A stretch of 64,000 nucleotides of DNA. Source: Fragum whitleyi. Lineage: Eukaryota > Mollusca > Bivalvia > Cardiida > Cardiidae. Shown here piece by piece: positions 55,072 through 64,000 of this stretch. The stretch is from contig OX411549.1 in the NCBI GenBank assembly GCA_948146395.1, forward strand, positions 27,220,655 to 27,284,654. The letters run 5' to 3'. The translations under genes and the position numbers were made by a program. Positions within the stretch are counted from its first letter, which is position 1. Each line of letters opens with the position of its first letter. Under the pieces are notes generated by a model, which was not told the origin of the DNA, searched no databases, and saw nothing but the letters and a program-made list of their open reading frames with translations.

Positions 55072-55145
55072 CTGTAAAAATCAATGTTAATCACTTATAA
55101 TCACAAAAAATCATTTGGTCATTTTTTAATTAAATATTCCCGCAC

Positions 55146-55292
55146 CCTGTTTACAGAGGCTTCACCTTCGCCCAGCAGCTCAACCATTAACACAAATACC
55201 GGTCACGTGATCACAATCTGATTACTGTTGACATATGCCACATTCGTTTGAACAGTTCTGACCGTAGGTACCGTAGGTACCAGGCTTACATT
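55146..55292 (-). pseudogene. Dead duplicate of the EGF exon at 54934-55071
   Basis: Same exon plus surrounding intron, duplicated in tandem. Against the live copy it has a 9 bp in-frame duplication (GGTACCTAC twice) and three in-frame stops: one replacing a codon after GICQQ, one replacing the cysteine after ICVNG, one within AAGRR. It retains an AG (CCATAG) and a GT at the right places. If spliced in, it would truncate the receptor before the membrane. Confidence 0.9.
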
Positions 55293-56690
55293 CTATGGAA
55301 CACTTCAATCGTATCACAAAAATTTTCCACAACGAAATGTTTGAAAGACAATATAAAAAGATTCTAAATTTGAATAATATTAAGGCAAAACTTGCCTTTA
55401 TCTAGAAAATAATAAATGTTACACAACTTTTTTATTTTTTTAAATCAATATGAGTGTTTATAAAGTACATGTAAGTCACATAATGTTTGGAAAACGTAGA
55501 TTCGAATACATGGTTGCAATACTTTAAAAATACATCGTTTCCTACATTAAACAAATTCAATAGTTTAATGAAATTACAAAACAGAAAATCTACTTTTAAT
55601 TTAACACTTTTCATTAAAGATGCATACCACGTTAGAACGTGAAACACCTAGATCACTCTTCATCTAAAGCGTAATTTACCAAGATTTCAAATTCTCAGAG
55701 GTACAACTCAAGTAAGTTGTAAATTAGGGAGTTTTTAAGCTTGTGGAAAGCTAATTAGTTTTTTGTGGTTGTACGACTAAAACGTAGTAAATACAGCCTT
55801 GGTGTAGCTGTGTTTACGTTGGTTTGGTTCATCAAGAAATCGAATAAATAATTAAATAATTTTCAATCACTGTATTCAAAATCGAACTTTTGATATAGTT
55901 TTACTTATTTGTTATCTTTCATTTGTTTATTTGTTTGTCATGTTCCGTATTGTTATTATATTGTGAGACGGCCAAGGGCAATATTGTTGCCGACAAGCCC
56001 TATTATGAAATGAAATAAAGTCATTGTTAAATTGCTTAATATACTTGTTCATAACGCGATCATTTTTATTCCTTCTGGTGCCTAAGACTAAGTAAACTGT
56101 TAAACTGTAGATTATAGATTTGTTTATATTTTTTAAGGGCTACACCCCAATCGGTAGATCGGGGGCATATTGTTTTTATTCTGATTGTTTTTGTTCAGTT
56201 TGTTTGTGTTTTTTTTTTATTCCACCAAAAACTTTTAAATTGGTCATTACCTTTGATCGGTTAGTGGTTGGCTTCATTGCTTATGACAAGACCCTCCGGT
56301 TGGAATAAATTTCAAGGTCATCAGTCAAGGTGAAGGTCATTTACCAAGGTCATATATGTTTAAAATAAGTAGTTTTTCATTGATCACGATATAAATTCAC
56401 TTTATATATAAAATGTAGTGACGGTCGGATTGGTGTTAAACAAACTGATCTTGTCAAAGGCGCAGTTGTTGGTTTCGGAATAGATGAATATTCTTATTTA
56501 ACTTCGCTTTTAACCTAAAAAAAATAGAAGAAAGACTAAGAAACACAAGATTTTGTTCAAAGTACGGTTACCGTATAAATACATCATGATAATGTCTAAG
56601 TGACATTTTCAACCTTGATATCACTTAGACTTTATTTCCTTTCACAAAACTCCACATTACAGGAATGACTACATGTACAGCCCCATGCCA
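55293..56690. other. Gene B intron, no exon recognised
   Basis: Around 56120-56370 there is a possible short array-type fragment (hairpin-like CCCCAATCGG...CGGGGG, then GGTCAAGGTCA-type words). Nothing else supported. Confidence 0.5.
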
Positions 56691-56695
56691 TAAGT

Positions 56696-57698
56696 GAGTC
56701 AAGTTTTTTAATGGCGGCGTATTTTTGAAAAAAAAATAAACAAACTTTAACAAATGAACTTACCCTCTGATGAATCGGAATTGACTTTGAAATGCTGTTG
56801 CTCATTAGTTTTAAGCATCAAATAGCAAATAATAGTGAGTTTTTTTGTGTTGGAGCTCTGATTCAACAATAATGAGACATCAGTCAAGGCATTGTGGAAT
56901 TTGTTTTTGATGTCTTTGACACCATGTATCAGGTAAAATATAATTATCAGGAAATACTTCCAACAATTTCAACAAATTTCATTTTCAGATAAATCAGGGT
57001 CCTTTGCTGGTCAGCTGAGTCGAATTTTACATCCCCATGTTTCCATTCCTCTTAGATCTTGGGTGATACAAATGGGCAAAGTCCTATTTGAAGAGTCTGA
57101 GATAGATTTTATTATTCTAAGTCCCCCGATGACAAATCTGATGACAAATCTGTTCGTCTTCTGTTTTAATTTACACTTGAGAATATGTTTTTCCCCCTAA
57201 ACAATCCAATTTTTTAATTCTTTGTCATGCGTTGCATTCCAACACGATATTTCAAAACACATCAACCAAAAACATTCACTTTTTTTGCTCTAAAATCAGC
57301 TTCCAAGCTTAAAATATTTCTTCAATTGTATCTCTATTCCCTTGTAATTTTAAATTACACAAAACCAAACATTCAAGTTTATTTAAAGATATGGATACTT
57401 CCCTGGCTTATTATCCACTCACAAACATTTAAAAATATCCCATTTTATTAAGCTAGGTCGGTCCTTTATAGAGGTTAAATAAGATTCACACATGTTGAAT
57501 TTAAAGCCCTGAAAAACTTCAATACACAATAAATATTACAAGAAATAGTACACACCAATCTAAAAATAGACCAAACATACTAATTTTATCATGTAAACTT
57601 TGCATTGACAGGTTTAACCCAGATAAAATTCTGTTTAAGTTTACCCATGATGTGTATTGATACGATATTTACAGTGCCGCCATTAAAAAACTTGACTC
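56696..57698. repeat. 1.0 kb segment bounded by perfect 23 bp inverted repeats
   Basis: GAGTCAAGTTTTTTAATGGC plus GGC at 56696-56718 occurs as an exact inverse at 57676-57698. No target duplication seen outside. The segment contains the minus-strand frame described separately. Possibly a DNA transposon remnant lying in gene B's intron. Confidence 0.6.
56765..57000 (-). pseudogene. Unrecognised, probably decayed coding fragment
   Basis: A minus-strand frame of about 75 codons (ending near a GAGG-GTAAGT donor-like site at about 56765) includes GVKDIKNKFHNALTDVSLLL and KTNEQQHFKVNSDSSE. In another frame just upstream is VKFDSADQQRTLIYLKMKFV, as though one protein had been frame-shifted near 56960. 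Composition looks protein-like but I do not recognise a family. It lies between the 23 bp inverted repeats, so it may belong to that element rather than to gene B. Confidence 0.3.
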
Positions 57699-57883
57699 AA
57701 CGAGTATCATTGAGCTCCATATTTACTGGGGAAGAAACTCCTCAAGATCAGTTGACACCAGCATATCATTTCCGACATTTGTCATCTGCCGATTAGTACA
57801 TGCCACATATTAGTACATGCCCCAGGAACCAATCGTGAAACTTCACCCCATAAATTTATGTCTATCAACTACTATCCTCTATA

Positions 57884-58307
57884 CAGTTAACAACATCGTG
57901 AAGTTGACAAGATGAATGATTTTGGAATGATTTAGGAATGAATTTGAATGAGTGTGTGGAGCAAGTTTTGAGTGAATTTAATGGGAGGTAATCCTATATC
58001 GCAAATTTTGTTCAGGATGAACAAAATGAGCGTTATTGATTACCTCCCTATAATAAAGTTATATACATGGCTTCCTATTTCTTCAAGAACCTGTGAGACG
58101 CTAATAATTTGAATTATGTCAATGAAATCGCGATTTTACTCTGTCAAAGTTTATTTTGATTGTCGTTCTTGATTCTATATTTTTCAATGGGTTTGGGCAT
58201 TTTTGAATGGTTTAGTGAGTGTTTGGAATGATTCAATGGAGCGCTGAGTGAGCGATTTAGGATGGTTTTGATTGAGGTGAATGTCAATTTCACGATCAAA
58301 CTTACTG
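57884..58307 (-). mobile_element. Tc1/mariner-like MITE, complete copy
   Basis: CAGTTAACAACATCGTGAAG on the left, CACGATCAAACTTACTG on the right, TA on both sides, 424 bp. Reverse orientation to the 3666 copy. The central palindrome TTTTGTTCAGGATGAACAAA is intact. In a gene B intron. Confidence 0.88.
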
Positions 58308-58309
58308 TA

Positions 58310-58925
58310 TTACATTACGCGAATTAGAGCAAATTGCTCCGTTAAACCGAGATCCCTCGCCATAATGGGCATTGTAATCTAAATTTGCAAATGACCATAA
58401 TTTGTTAAACAAATTTAATGCATACAGACGCCTACGTAAAAAGGGCGCAGAAAAGATAGAAAAATATAGGTAGTTTTCCTATATGAAATGGAATGTTGTC
58501 CTTTCGCAATAAATATGTTTTCTAAGATTCGAGCCTTGAATTACAAAAAATAAAAAAAAATCCATTTTCTGAAAATACACATAGGTCTATCATTTGGCAC
58601 ATTTACAAAGAATAGAGAACATCATTGTTATTTTGATCCAATTTATGTGAGAATTATTCTTCGGACAAACTTAATTCCAACATTTGACCGAGATCGAGCA
58701 CTTTAACCTAGCCAAAGATTCTTTCAATACTTCAATAGCAAATCTACTTATCAAAGGGAACAATCATATAAGGTTTATTTTAAGGAATCAATTGATAAAT
58801 GTAGAAATTAAGATCCAGGTGAGCTAAATTTCAGTATTGGCTTCTTCTTGAGCCCCTTTAACTATCAATTGATAATTTAAAACGAATGTGGAAAGTCCAG
58901 TTTTAACCTATCCATATAATATGTA
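58310..58925. other. Gene B intron, no feature
   Basis: AT-rich, no exon recognised. Confidence 0.55.
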
Positions 58926-58929
58926 TTCT

Positions 58930-59335
58930 TGAATGCTTTTCGGTGGTTTATCGAGAAATAACGGTAGATTATCACTTGATAATCTCACCGCAAAAGCAGT
59001 GAAATTATCAAAAACTTAAACCCTGCTTGGGTGCATTTCATCCTATCTGACGTCATCAATGCTGGGCGAAATAAGTGACGTCACAATGAACGTTGCATAG
59101 CAATCACGCGCAAAATGACGCGCTTTACGAAATTTATGTCCTAGAAATGTCACATTTTGTCTCATTTTTGCATTAAAGAAATAGAATAATAGTTTGTTTT
59201 TACGTGTAAGATCGATTAATATTTCATTTCGTGAACAAATGGCTCTGCCACTCGTGAAAATATAGCTTTTGTTGTTCACTCAATGAAATATAAATCGATC
59301 TTACACTGAAACAAACGATTATCCTCTATGTAATA
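58930..59335. repeat. Dispersed repeat with internal inverted arms and CRE-like sites, copy 2
   Basis: Partner of 54245-54700. Inverted arms GTAAGATCGATTAATATTTC and the facing copy ending GATCTTAC enclose a CACTCGTG region. Two palindromic TGACGTCA-like sites (CTGACGTCATCA at about 59048 and AGTGACGTCACAA at about 59074) occur here but not at the same places in copy 1. Confidence 0.8.
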
Positions 59336-59457
59336 CACTCATCTTGACAACTTCGGGTGGAATTCGGAATGCAAAAAGGTCTTTATGACAGTCGGACGAA
59401 CACACGAACAATGCTCTTCAAAAAATAATTATTGCACAATAAAATTAACTATCAAAC

Positions 59458-59592
59458 CTGTATCACACAATCTTCCTTGATAACCCGGGGAACAGACATC
59501 ACATGTACCATCTATTTTATCACATGGTAGCCCATCGTAACAATGACCACACACCCCTGGACAATTACTACCATAGAAACCGTCGTAACAAG
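59458..59592 (-). CDS. Gene B EGF exon
   Basis: A 135 bp exon, phase 1-1, acceptor CTTATATTAG before 59592 and donor GTTTGA after 59458. Eight cysteines: CYDGFYGSNC, GVCGHC, LPCDKIDGTC, VCSPGYQGRLC, DT. An ATG and hydrophobic stretch directly upstream in the same frame (RFFIYLLILA) lie in the intron and mimic a signal peptide; I read the domain as spliced because the phase matches its neighbours. Confidence 0.87.
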
Positions 59593-59694
59593 CTAATATA
59601 AGCAGATATATGAAAAATCTCATTTGTTGCATATTAGGCAAAGATGACTAACATTAATCATTTTATTTCAATTTGGTTACTACATCTTTCAACA

Positions 59695-59990
59695 AGAGCG
59701 CCGCCTACGGGTGCCTACGAAAGGCTGTTGGTTGCTGGATAGTGGAAAAATGTAAGACGAAAATGGTGCTTAATTCTTACAAAATGCGTCTTGAGTTATT
59801 CACATTTTTAGTATAGGTTGGTATTTTGATAGTTAACATATATGGCAAGTTTGAATCCAACGAATTCAGTATAATAAGCGATATAAAACTCTCCAAGGTT
59901 TCGCAAGACGACGACAATGTTGACAATGACAACGACATCAAGGCTATAGCAATACCTCAGGTTTTCTCCGAAAACAGTCGAGTTAAAAAT
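59695..59990 (+). repeat. Dispersed repeat, copy 2 (partner at 38482)
   Basis: GCGCCGCCTACGGGTGCCTA, GGTTGCTGGATAGTGG, TTAGTATAGGTTGG and a GACGACGAC-rich end match 38482-38745. The plus-strand 101-codon frame across it is an artefact. Confidence 0.75.
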
Positions 59991-60099
59991 AAGAAGTATG
60001 AAAAGGAGTTACAAAGAAATATCGTTGCCATCCTTATCAAACATGATTTATTACTTTTAAGTCTTATTAATAGTTTTATGCACTGTCATGAAACATGTA

Positions 60100-60464
60100 C
60101 AGTTAACAACATCGTGAAATTGACACGATGAATGATTTTGGAATGAAATTGAATGAGTACGGTGAGTGAGTTTTGAGTAGAATTAATTGGAGGTAATCTA
60201 ATATCCCTTATTCTGTTACCCCCCTTTTGAAAAATATGCATACAAGTTCTAAAGTTTCTTGACGCTGATATCATCAATAATTTTAGAGAAATCGCGATAT
60301 TTCTAGCTATGTTTGTTTTGAATGCAGTTGTTGATCTTATGATAAGATAAGATAATGGATCGCCTGGAATGGTTTGAGTGATATTTTTGAATGAATGAAC
60401 ATGAGTGAGCGATTAAGAATAGTTTTCATTGTGGGGAATGTCAATTTCACGATGTTACTTACTG
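60100..60464 (-). mobile_element. Tc1/mariner-like MITE, slightly shortened
   Basis: CAGTTAACAACATCGTGAAATTGACA at the left after TA; right end CACGATGTTACTTACTG, with the outer TA mutated. The central palindrome is reduced. Its right end lies 88 nt downstream, in transcription sense, of the next EGF exon's donor. Confidence 0.82.
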
Positions 60465-60514
60465 AACCAAGACCAATTGAAACCCACCCTCTAGTTGAAA
60501 CAAATACATTCAGA

Positions 60515-60551
60515 GTTACCTAACTTCAGACTTGCCTAACTTCAGACTTAC
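60515..60551 (-). repeat. 16 bp tandem duplication at a splice donor
   Basis: Directly after the donor of exon 60552-60686, the intron reads AAGTCTGAAGTTAGGC then AAGTCTGAAGTTAGG. The duplication creates a second, weaker GCAAGT donor-like site 16 nt downstream. Confidence 0.8.
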
Positions 60552-60686
60552 CTGATAAGCATTTCGTTCCATGGTACCCTGCCTCACATTTGTCGCATTC
60601 GCCCGTTGCACGATCACATGGTAAACTACCATGGCACCGTCCACATGTTGATTTACAGTCACTGCCAAAACTACCTGGACTACAAA
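60552..60686 (-). CDS. Gene B EGF exon
   Basis: A 135 bp exon, phase 1-1, acceptor GCGACACAG before 60686 and strong donor GTAAGT after 60552. Eight cysteines: VCSPGSFGSDC, STCGRC, LPCDRATGEC, KCEAGYHGTKC, LS. The longer open frame in another phase is a shadow. Joins the exons on either side in frame. Confidence 0.88.
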
Positions 60687-61037
60687 CTGTGTCGCAATAT
60701 GAACTATAATTTCTTTTATCATCGATAACAAGTGATCATGATTACTCTATGAAAAGGACTTTGTTCTGGCACTTTTTCCTTCGTAAATACGTATTTTGAA
60801 CGACTTGTCGAATAATACAAATCCATTTTGTGCACAAACAATTTTTGGTGTGAATTTATTTATTTTTTAACAGTTTTTATCATTATTTAGTGGGGGTGTT
60901 TATTACTTTTCTATTATGCTAAAATCCTTGCGCATTTTCATAAGATGCCAATTAAAGTGTCCTGTTTTACGACGTATAAATTCACACTGTTCCTAGCCAT
61001 TTCGAAATCATCGAAGGCGTTATCAAGATGTAAATAA

Positions 61038-61200
61038 AGGGTTGATAATCGTAGACCTATGTGAGATAGCGGCTGGAGGCTAGGAAAGAATGTGATGGTT
61101 GTACTGGTGATAGAAATGCCAGGAACCCATTGTTAGGTGCTCCAGCCGCCGCGATATAACTGAAATAATGTTGAAAGCGGCGTAAAACCCCATTCAACCT
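61038..61200 (+). mobile_element. SINE, 5'-truncated, with target duplication
   Basis: Begins inside the body (GGGTTGATAATCGTAGACC) and ends AAAGCGGCGTAAAACCCCATTCAACC-like. The 11 bp direct repeat CAAGATGTAAA flanks it (61024-61034 and 61202-61212). In a gene B intron, between two EGF exons. Confidence 0.85.
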
Positions 61201-61316
61201 CCAAGATGTAAACATTGCTAGACGGTTACGAAATTTATGAAAACAGAAAACAATGAATGTGTTATCAATCTACTTGTTTCGTTATGTCTTCATAGAGATG
61301 TTTTGATCTAGCATAC

Positions 61317-61451
61317 CTAAATTGCACGTTGAGCTAGTGTATCCCGCCTTACACTCTTCACAGGTTCCCGTCCTAAAATCGCAGAGTTTGTCGTCATAAC
61401 AGAAGCCACATAAAAATTGACAATCGTCACCGTATGTTCCAGGGCTGCATG
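61317..61451 (-). CDS. Gene B EGF exon (most 5' in window)
   Basis: A 135 bp exon, phase 1-1, acceptor CATTGTTAG before 61451 and donor GTATGC after 61317. Eight cysteines: ACSPGTYGDDC, LCGFC, KLCDFRTGTC, ECKAGYTSSTC, NL. As its 5' side is phase 1, at least one more exon must lie upstream, outside the window or unrecognised. By analogy with gene A that would be an FTP lectin domain and a signal peptide. Confidence 0.88.
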   Translation of the reverse strand, partial: HAALEHTVTIVNFYVASVMTTNSAILGREPVKSVRRDTLAQRAI

Positions 61452-64000
61452 CTAACAATGAAAAAAATGTGACATACACATGATTCTGCTTAATGCTCAC
61501 TCTCTAACGACACTTACTATTCCCAACACAAGCGTTATATTGATAATTATTAAAACGTATCATTTCTACATTAACCATCATAATAATCTTAGTGAAATAC
61601 TCATTTCATTTTAATTGTGTAAAATGTTCATGTCAGTTATCGACGTATGGTTCGAACTTTGATCCACATAAGTTTATTAATTCTGATGTACCTTAATTTT
61701 CCTTACACATTTTCGCCAAAGAAATTTGATACGGTAAAAATTCGATATGACAAAACTAAACCCATGACTTATTTCAGTACATGTTTTCAGTAAATTTTCT
61801 CTGAAAATGCCGTTTATAAACGAGGATAGTCGATTGACCTTTCAGAAATGTTTTCCGCCAGCGTCTATTTTCACTTCGGAAAAATACCAGTAGATCTATT
61901 TTAAGACATTTAGAAAGAGATATTTCGAAATTTTATCGGCCAGAGCTGTATAAATTACGTTTGATCTTACGAATAATTCCTTGATTTGAATTTCGTTTGT
62001 TTCAATAGGCCAATCAAAGGTATTCCTCGCCATCTGCATCCGACAAAAAAGGTAAAGACAGAAGCGGCAATGACGCATCGCTAACCCGACAAGATTGCGT
62101 GATCATTTAGCGACAGTGTATTACCCCGCGCGTTACGCATGACTTGTTTTGGTCAGCTATAATATGTATGTTCGCCTTGATTATCGATTTTTTGCTCGTG
62201 TGGACTTACTTTTTATCCTTTATTTGGTAAATTCGTATAACGTCCGGGGTCAAATAACAGGACGTTTTCCTTGAATCGGTTTAACATTATGGGAGAACTA
62301 CTTTTTATGGAGAAAGCATTCACATATTTAGTGGTTATGCCGCCGAGGGTAGTTTGCACTCATTTGAACTTTGAGGCTTCCTCAAAATTTTGTATGTTAA
62401 CTAAAGCAAGCAAACGCTTTGCTAGCTAAAAAGTAGAGAGGACTGTACTGTTCTGAAGATAGGTCCGATGTTTCTAATCAATATTTTTTAAATCATTTTC
62501 TTTCAATTTAAAAGCTTAATTAAAGAAAACGGGACAGAACTTTTGTCCTTTAGTATACATTTTGAATTTAAAGCTTACTTAAGCTAGTCCAACGACATTA
62601 GGCACTTGTTCTTTATTAAAATGTTTTAATAACTCTCATGATAAATATATTTCATAGAGTGCACCTTTACGATTATTCAACAAAAAAAACAGCGTAGCTT
62701 TCCATGCATTTTCAGAGAAAACTGGGACTTTTGAAAATACCTTTTTTTCTTGCAAAAGGCCAAGAAAAGGACTAAAAGAATCTGAACGATGACCTCCAAT
62801 GTAAGTGAGTTGGTATACATGGTTCATTGTGTTCATGGAATTGTAAAAAGTAACATTTACAAGACGAAAATGCAGGAAAAATGGTATTCGAAAAAATACT
62901 TTTCTATTCACCAAATTCGTTTTTTTTTATTTTACAATAAACAAACAACGCCTACATTGAATATAGTTGAAAGAATATGAAAGAAATTTTTTTTAAGTTA
63001 GAAATTAGAAGAGGTAAAGGTCAGAGTAGAGGTTAAATAATATTTGCTGTAATACAAACATATTCCCCATTGATATTTATGTTACTGCTTTTTAGGTTTT
63101 AATAACTGATAATCCAGGCACGTATGAAGCAATTTAGGGGGACCCACTATGTTTTTTGCCAAAGACGCAGTCGGAACAACTACTTGTAACGTTGGGAAGG
63201 AAAAATTTGCCCGTGAATCTTTATTACACATTTTTCAAGGGGGGTTGTAATTTCATAACCAAAATTAATGATTTTAACCTCAATTGAAAATAATTATTAC
63301 ATTGCAATATGATTTCAAAACAAAATAACAATAAAGATAGAATAACGAAGGCTTATTCGAGTTTAGGTTTCTAATGGTGTCTGATAGCCTTAAAGTATGT
63401 TTATTAAGATTTTCTCCTCAATATAACACCATTAATTTTGTATCGTCCAATATGTACTTCAAGTTTAAAGGTGATGGCTAAATCGATCGCTCTTTCACTT
63501 TGCTTCGAAAATGGCAGTTCACTCTTTGCATTAAAGGATTTATATAATCATATATTTATTTATACCACTTTATTTCCTTCATCAGAATCTAATAAAACCC
63601 ACAAAAATCTGTAAAATAAGCAAAGCCCATTTCCGGTTGATAGAGTCCGAAAGCCGGTATCCATTGCCACCTTAAACTTAAGGCATGTATTCATTATGAA
63701 GGAGATGTCCATTTTGGTTGCACTTGGTGCATTGTTTCTTGATATAGTCATTCGCTTTTTGAGTAAAGATCTAGCTTCATTCTTCAAATCCAATGAAAAA
63801 ATATTACCATTTTGATCCATTTATTATTTTGTGCCAATCCTATATGTGTGTATGGGCCTGTGCATTAAATTTCAAACAAATTTACATGAGCACATAAAAA
63901 AGACCCAGATCCGCTGCCTGACCCGTTGTTTTTTTGCTCCATTTGTTATTTTGTGCCAATCCTATATATGTGTATGGGCCTGTCAGCTCAATTTGAAGTT
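61452..64000. other. Gene B intron or 5' flank, no exon recognised
   Basis: AT-rich. Near the right edge a block of about 55 bp (TTATTTTGTGCCAATCCTAT, TGTGTATGGGCCTGT) occurs twice, at about 63815-63870 and 63935-63990. The minus-strand frame 63560-63820 has no recognisable domain. Confidence 0.5.

Noticed and set aside
59591..59641. A signal peptide and start codon for gene B at 59.6 kb (MPNMQQMRFFIYLLILA)
   Set aside because: Attractive, but a good acceptor (TTATATTAG) lies just before the EGF module, and phase-1 exons upstream (60.6 and 61.4 kb) continue the same protein. An internal promoter is possible but not supported.
63560..63820. Minus-strand 86-codon frame as an upstream exon of gene B
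   Set aside because: No lectin or EGF pattern; partly similar to non-coding sequence near 52450.

Overview
This window looks like nuclear DNA from a marine mollusc, most likely a bivalve; I cannot name the species. It is AT-rich and has exons with GT/AG introns. It carries tRNA-derived SINEs, LINEs, MITEs, hAT-like and Harbinger-like elements, and many arrays of roughly 135-170 bp units. There is no operon structure, rRNA cluster or CRISPR. Most open frames longer than 60 codons are chance frames inside repeats.

Host genes: two receptor-type genes of one family lie head to tail on the minus strand. Gene A runs from 12.3 to 8.3 kb and leaves the window on the left. It has a signal-peptide exon, two exons of a fucolectin/tachylectin-4/pentraxin-type lectin domain (FTP), and one 8-cysteine EGF exon. 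Gene B runs from 61.5 to 51.5 kb and its 5' end lies beyond 64 kb. It has five 8-cysteine EGF exons followed by one transmembrane exon. All internal junctions are phase 1, so the EGF exons are interchangeable cassettes; the transmembrane exon starts in phase 1 and ends in phase 2. Gene B also carries a dead duplicate of one EGF exon with three in-frame stops. The family resembles MEGF/SREC/Draper-type scavenger receptors with an N-terminal lectin domain. The cytoplasmic exons of gene B should lie below 51.4 kb but were not recognised. A decayed C2H2 zinc-finger gene lies at 23.7-24.1 kb (minus).

Layout. 0-8 kb: SINE pieces, a Tc1-like MITE and three tandem arrays. 8-12.3 kb: gene A, whose first intron has a transposon end within about 16 nt of each splice site. 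13-23 kb: SINE, a 1.7 kb TIR element, a MITE split by a 1.6 kb element with RFX-like palindromes, and a duplicated segment carrying a 538 bp CpG-rich element whose empty site is still present. 24-32 kb: two Helentron-like (HINE-type) elements built on the same 156 bp unit, a long GA tract and two LINE fragments. 33-36 kb: a 2.44 kb fold-back element. 39.3-49.3 kb: a hAT-like element interrupted by an almost intact 7.6 kb L1/Tx1-type LINE. 49.5 kb: a perfect 40 bp palindrome. 50-64 kb: gene B with HINE-type elements, MITEs and SINEs in its introns.

Splice junctions, target-site duplications and frames were worked out by eye; nothing was searched against a database.
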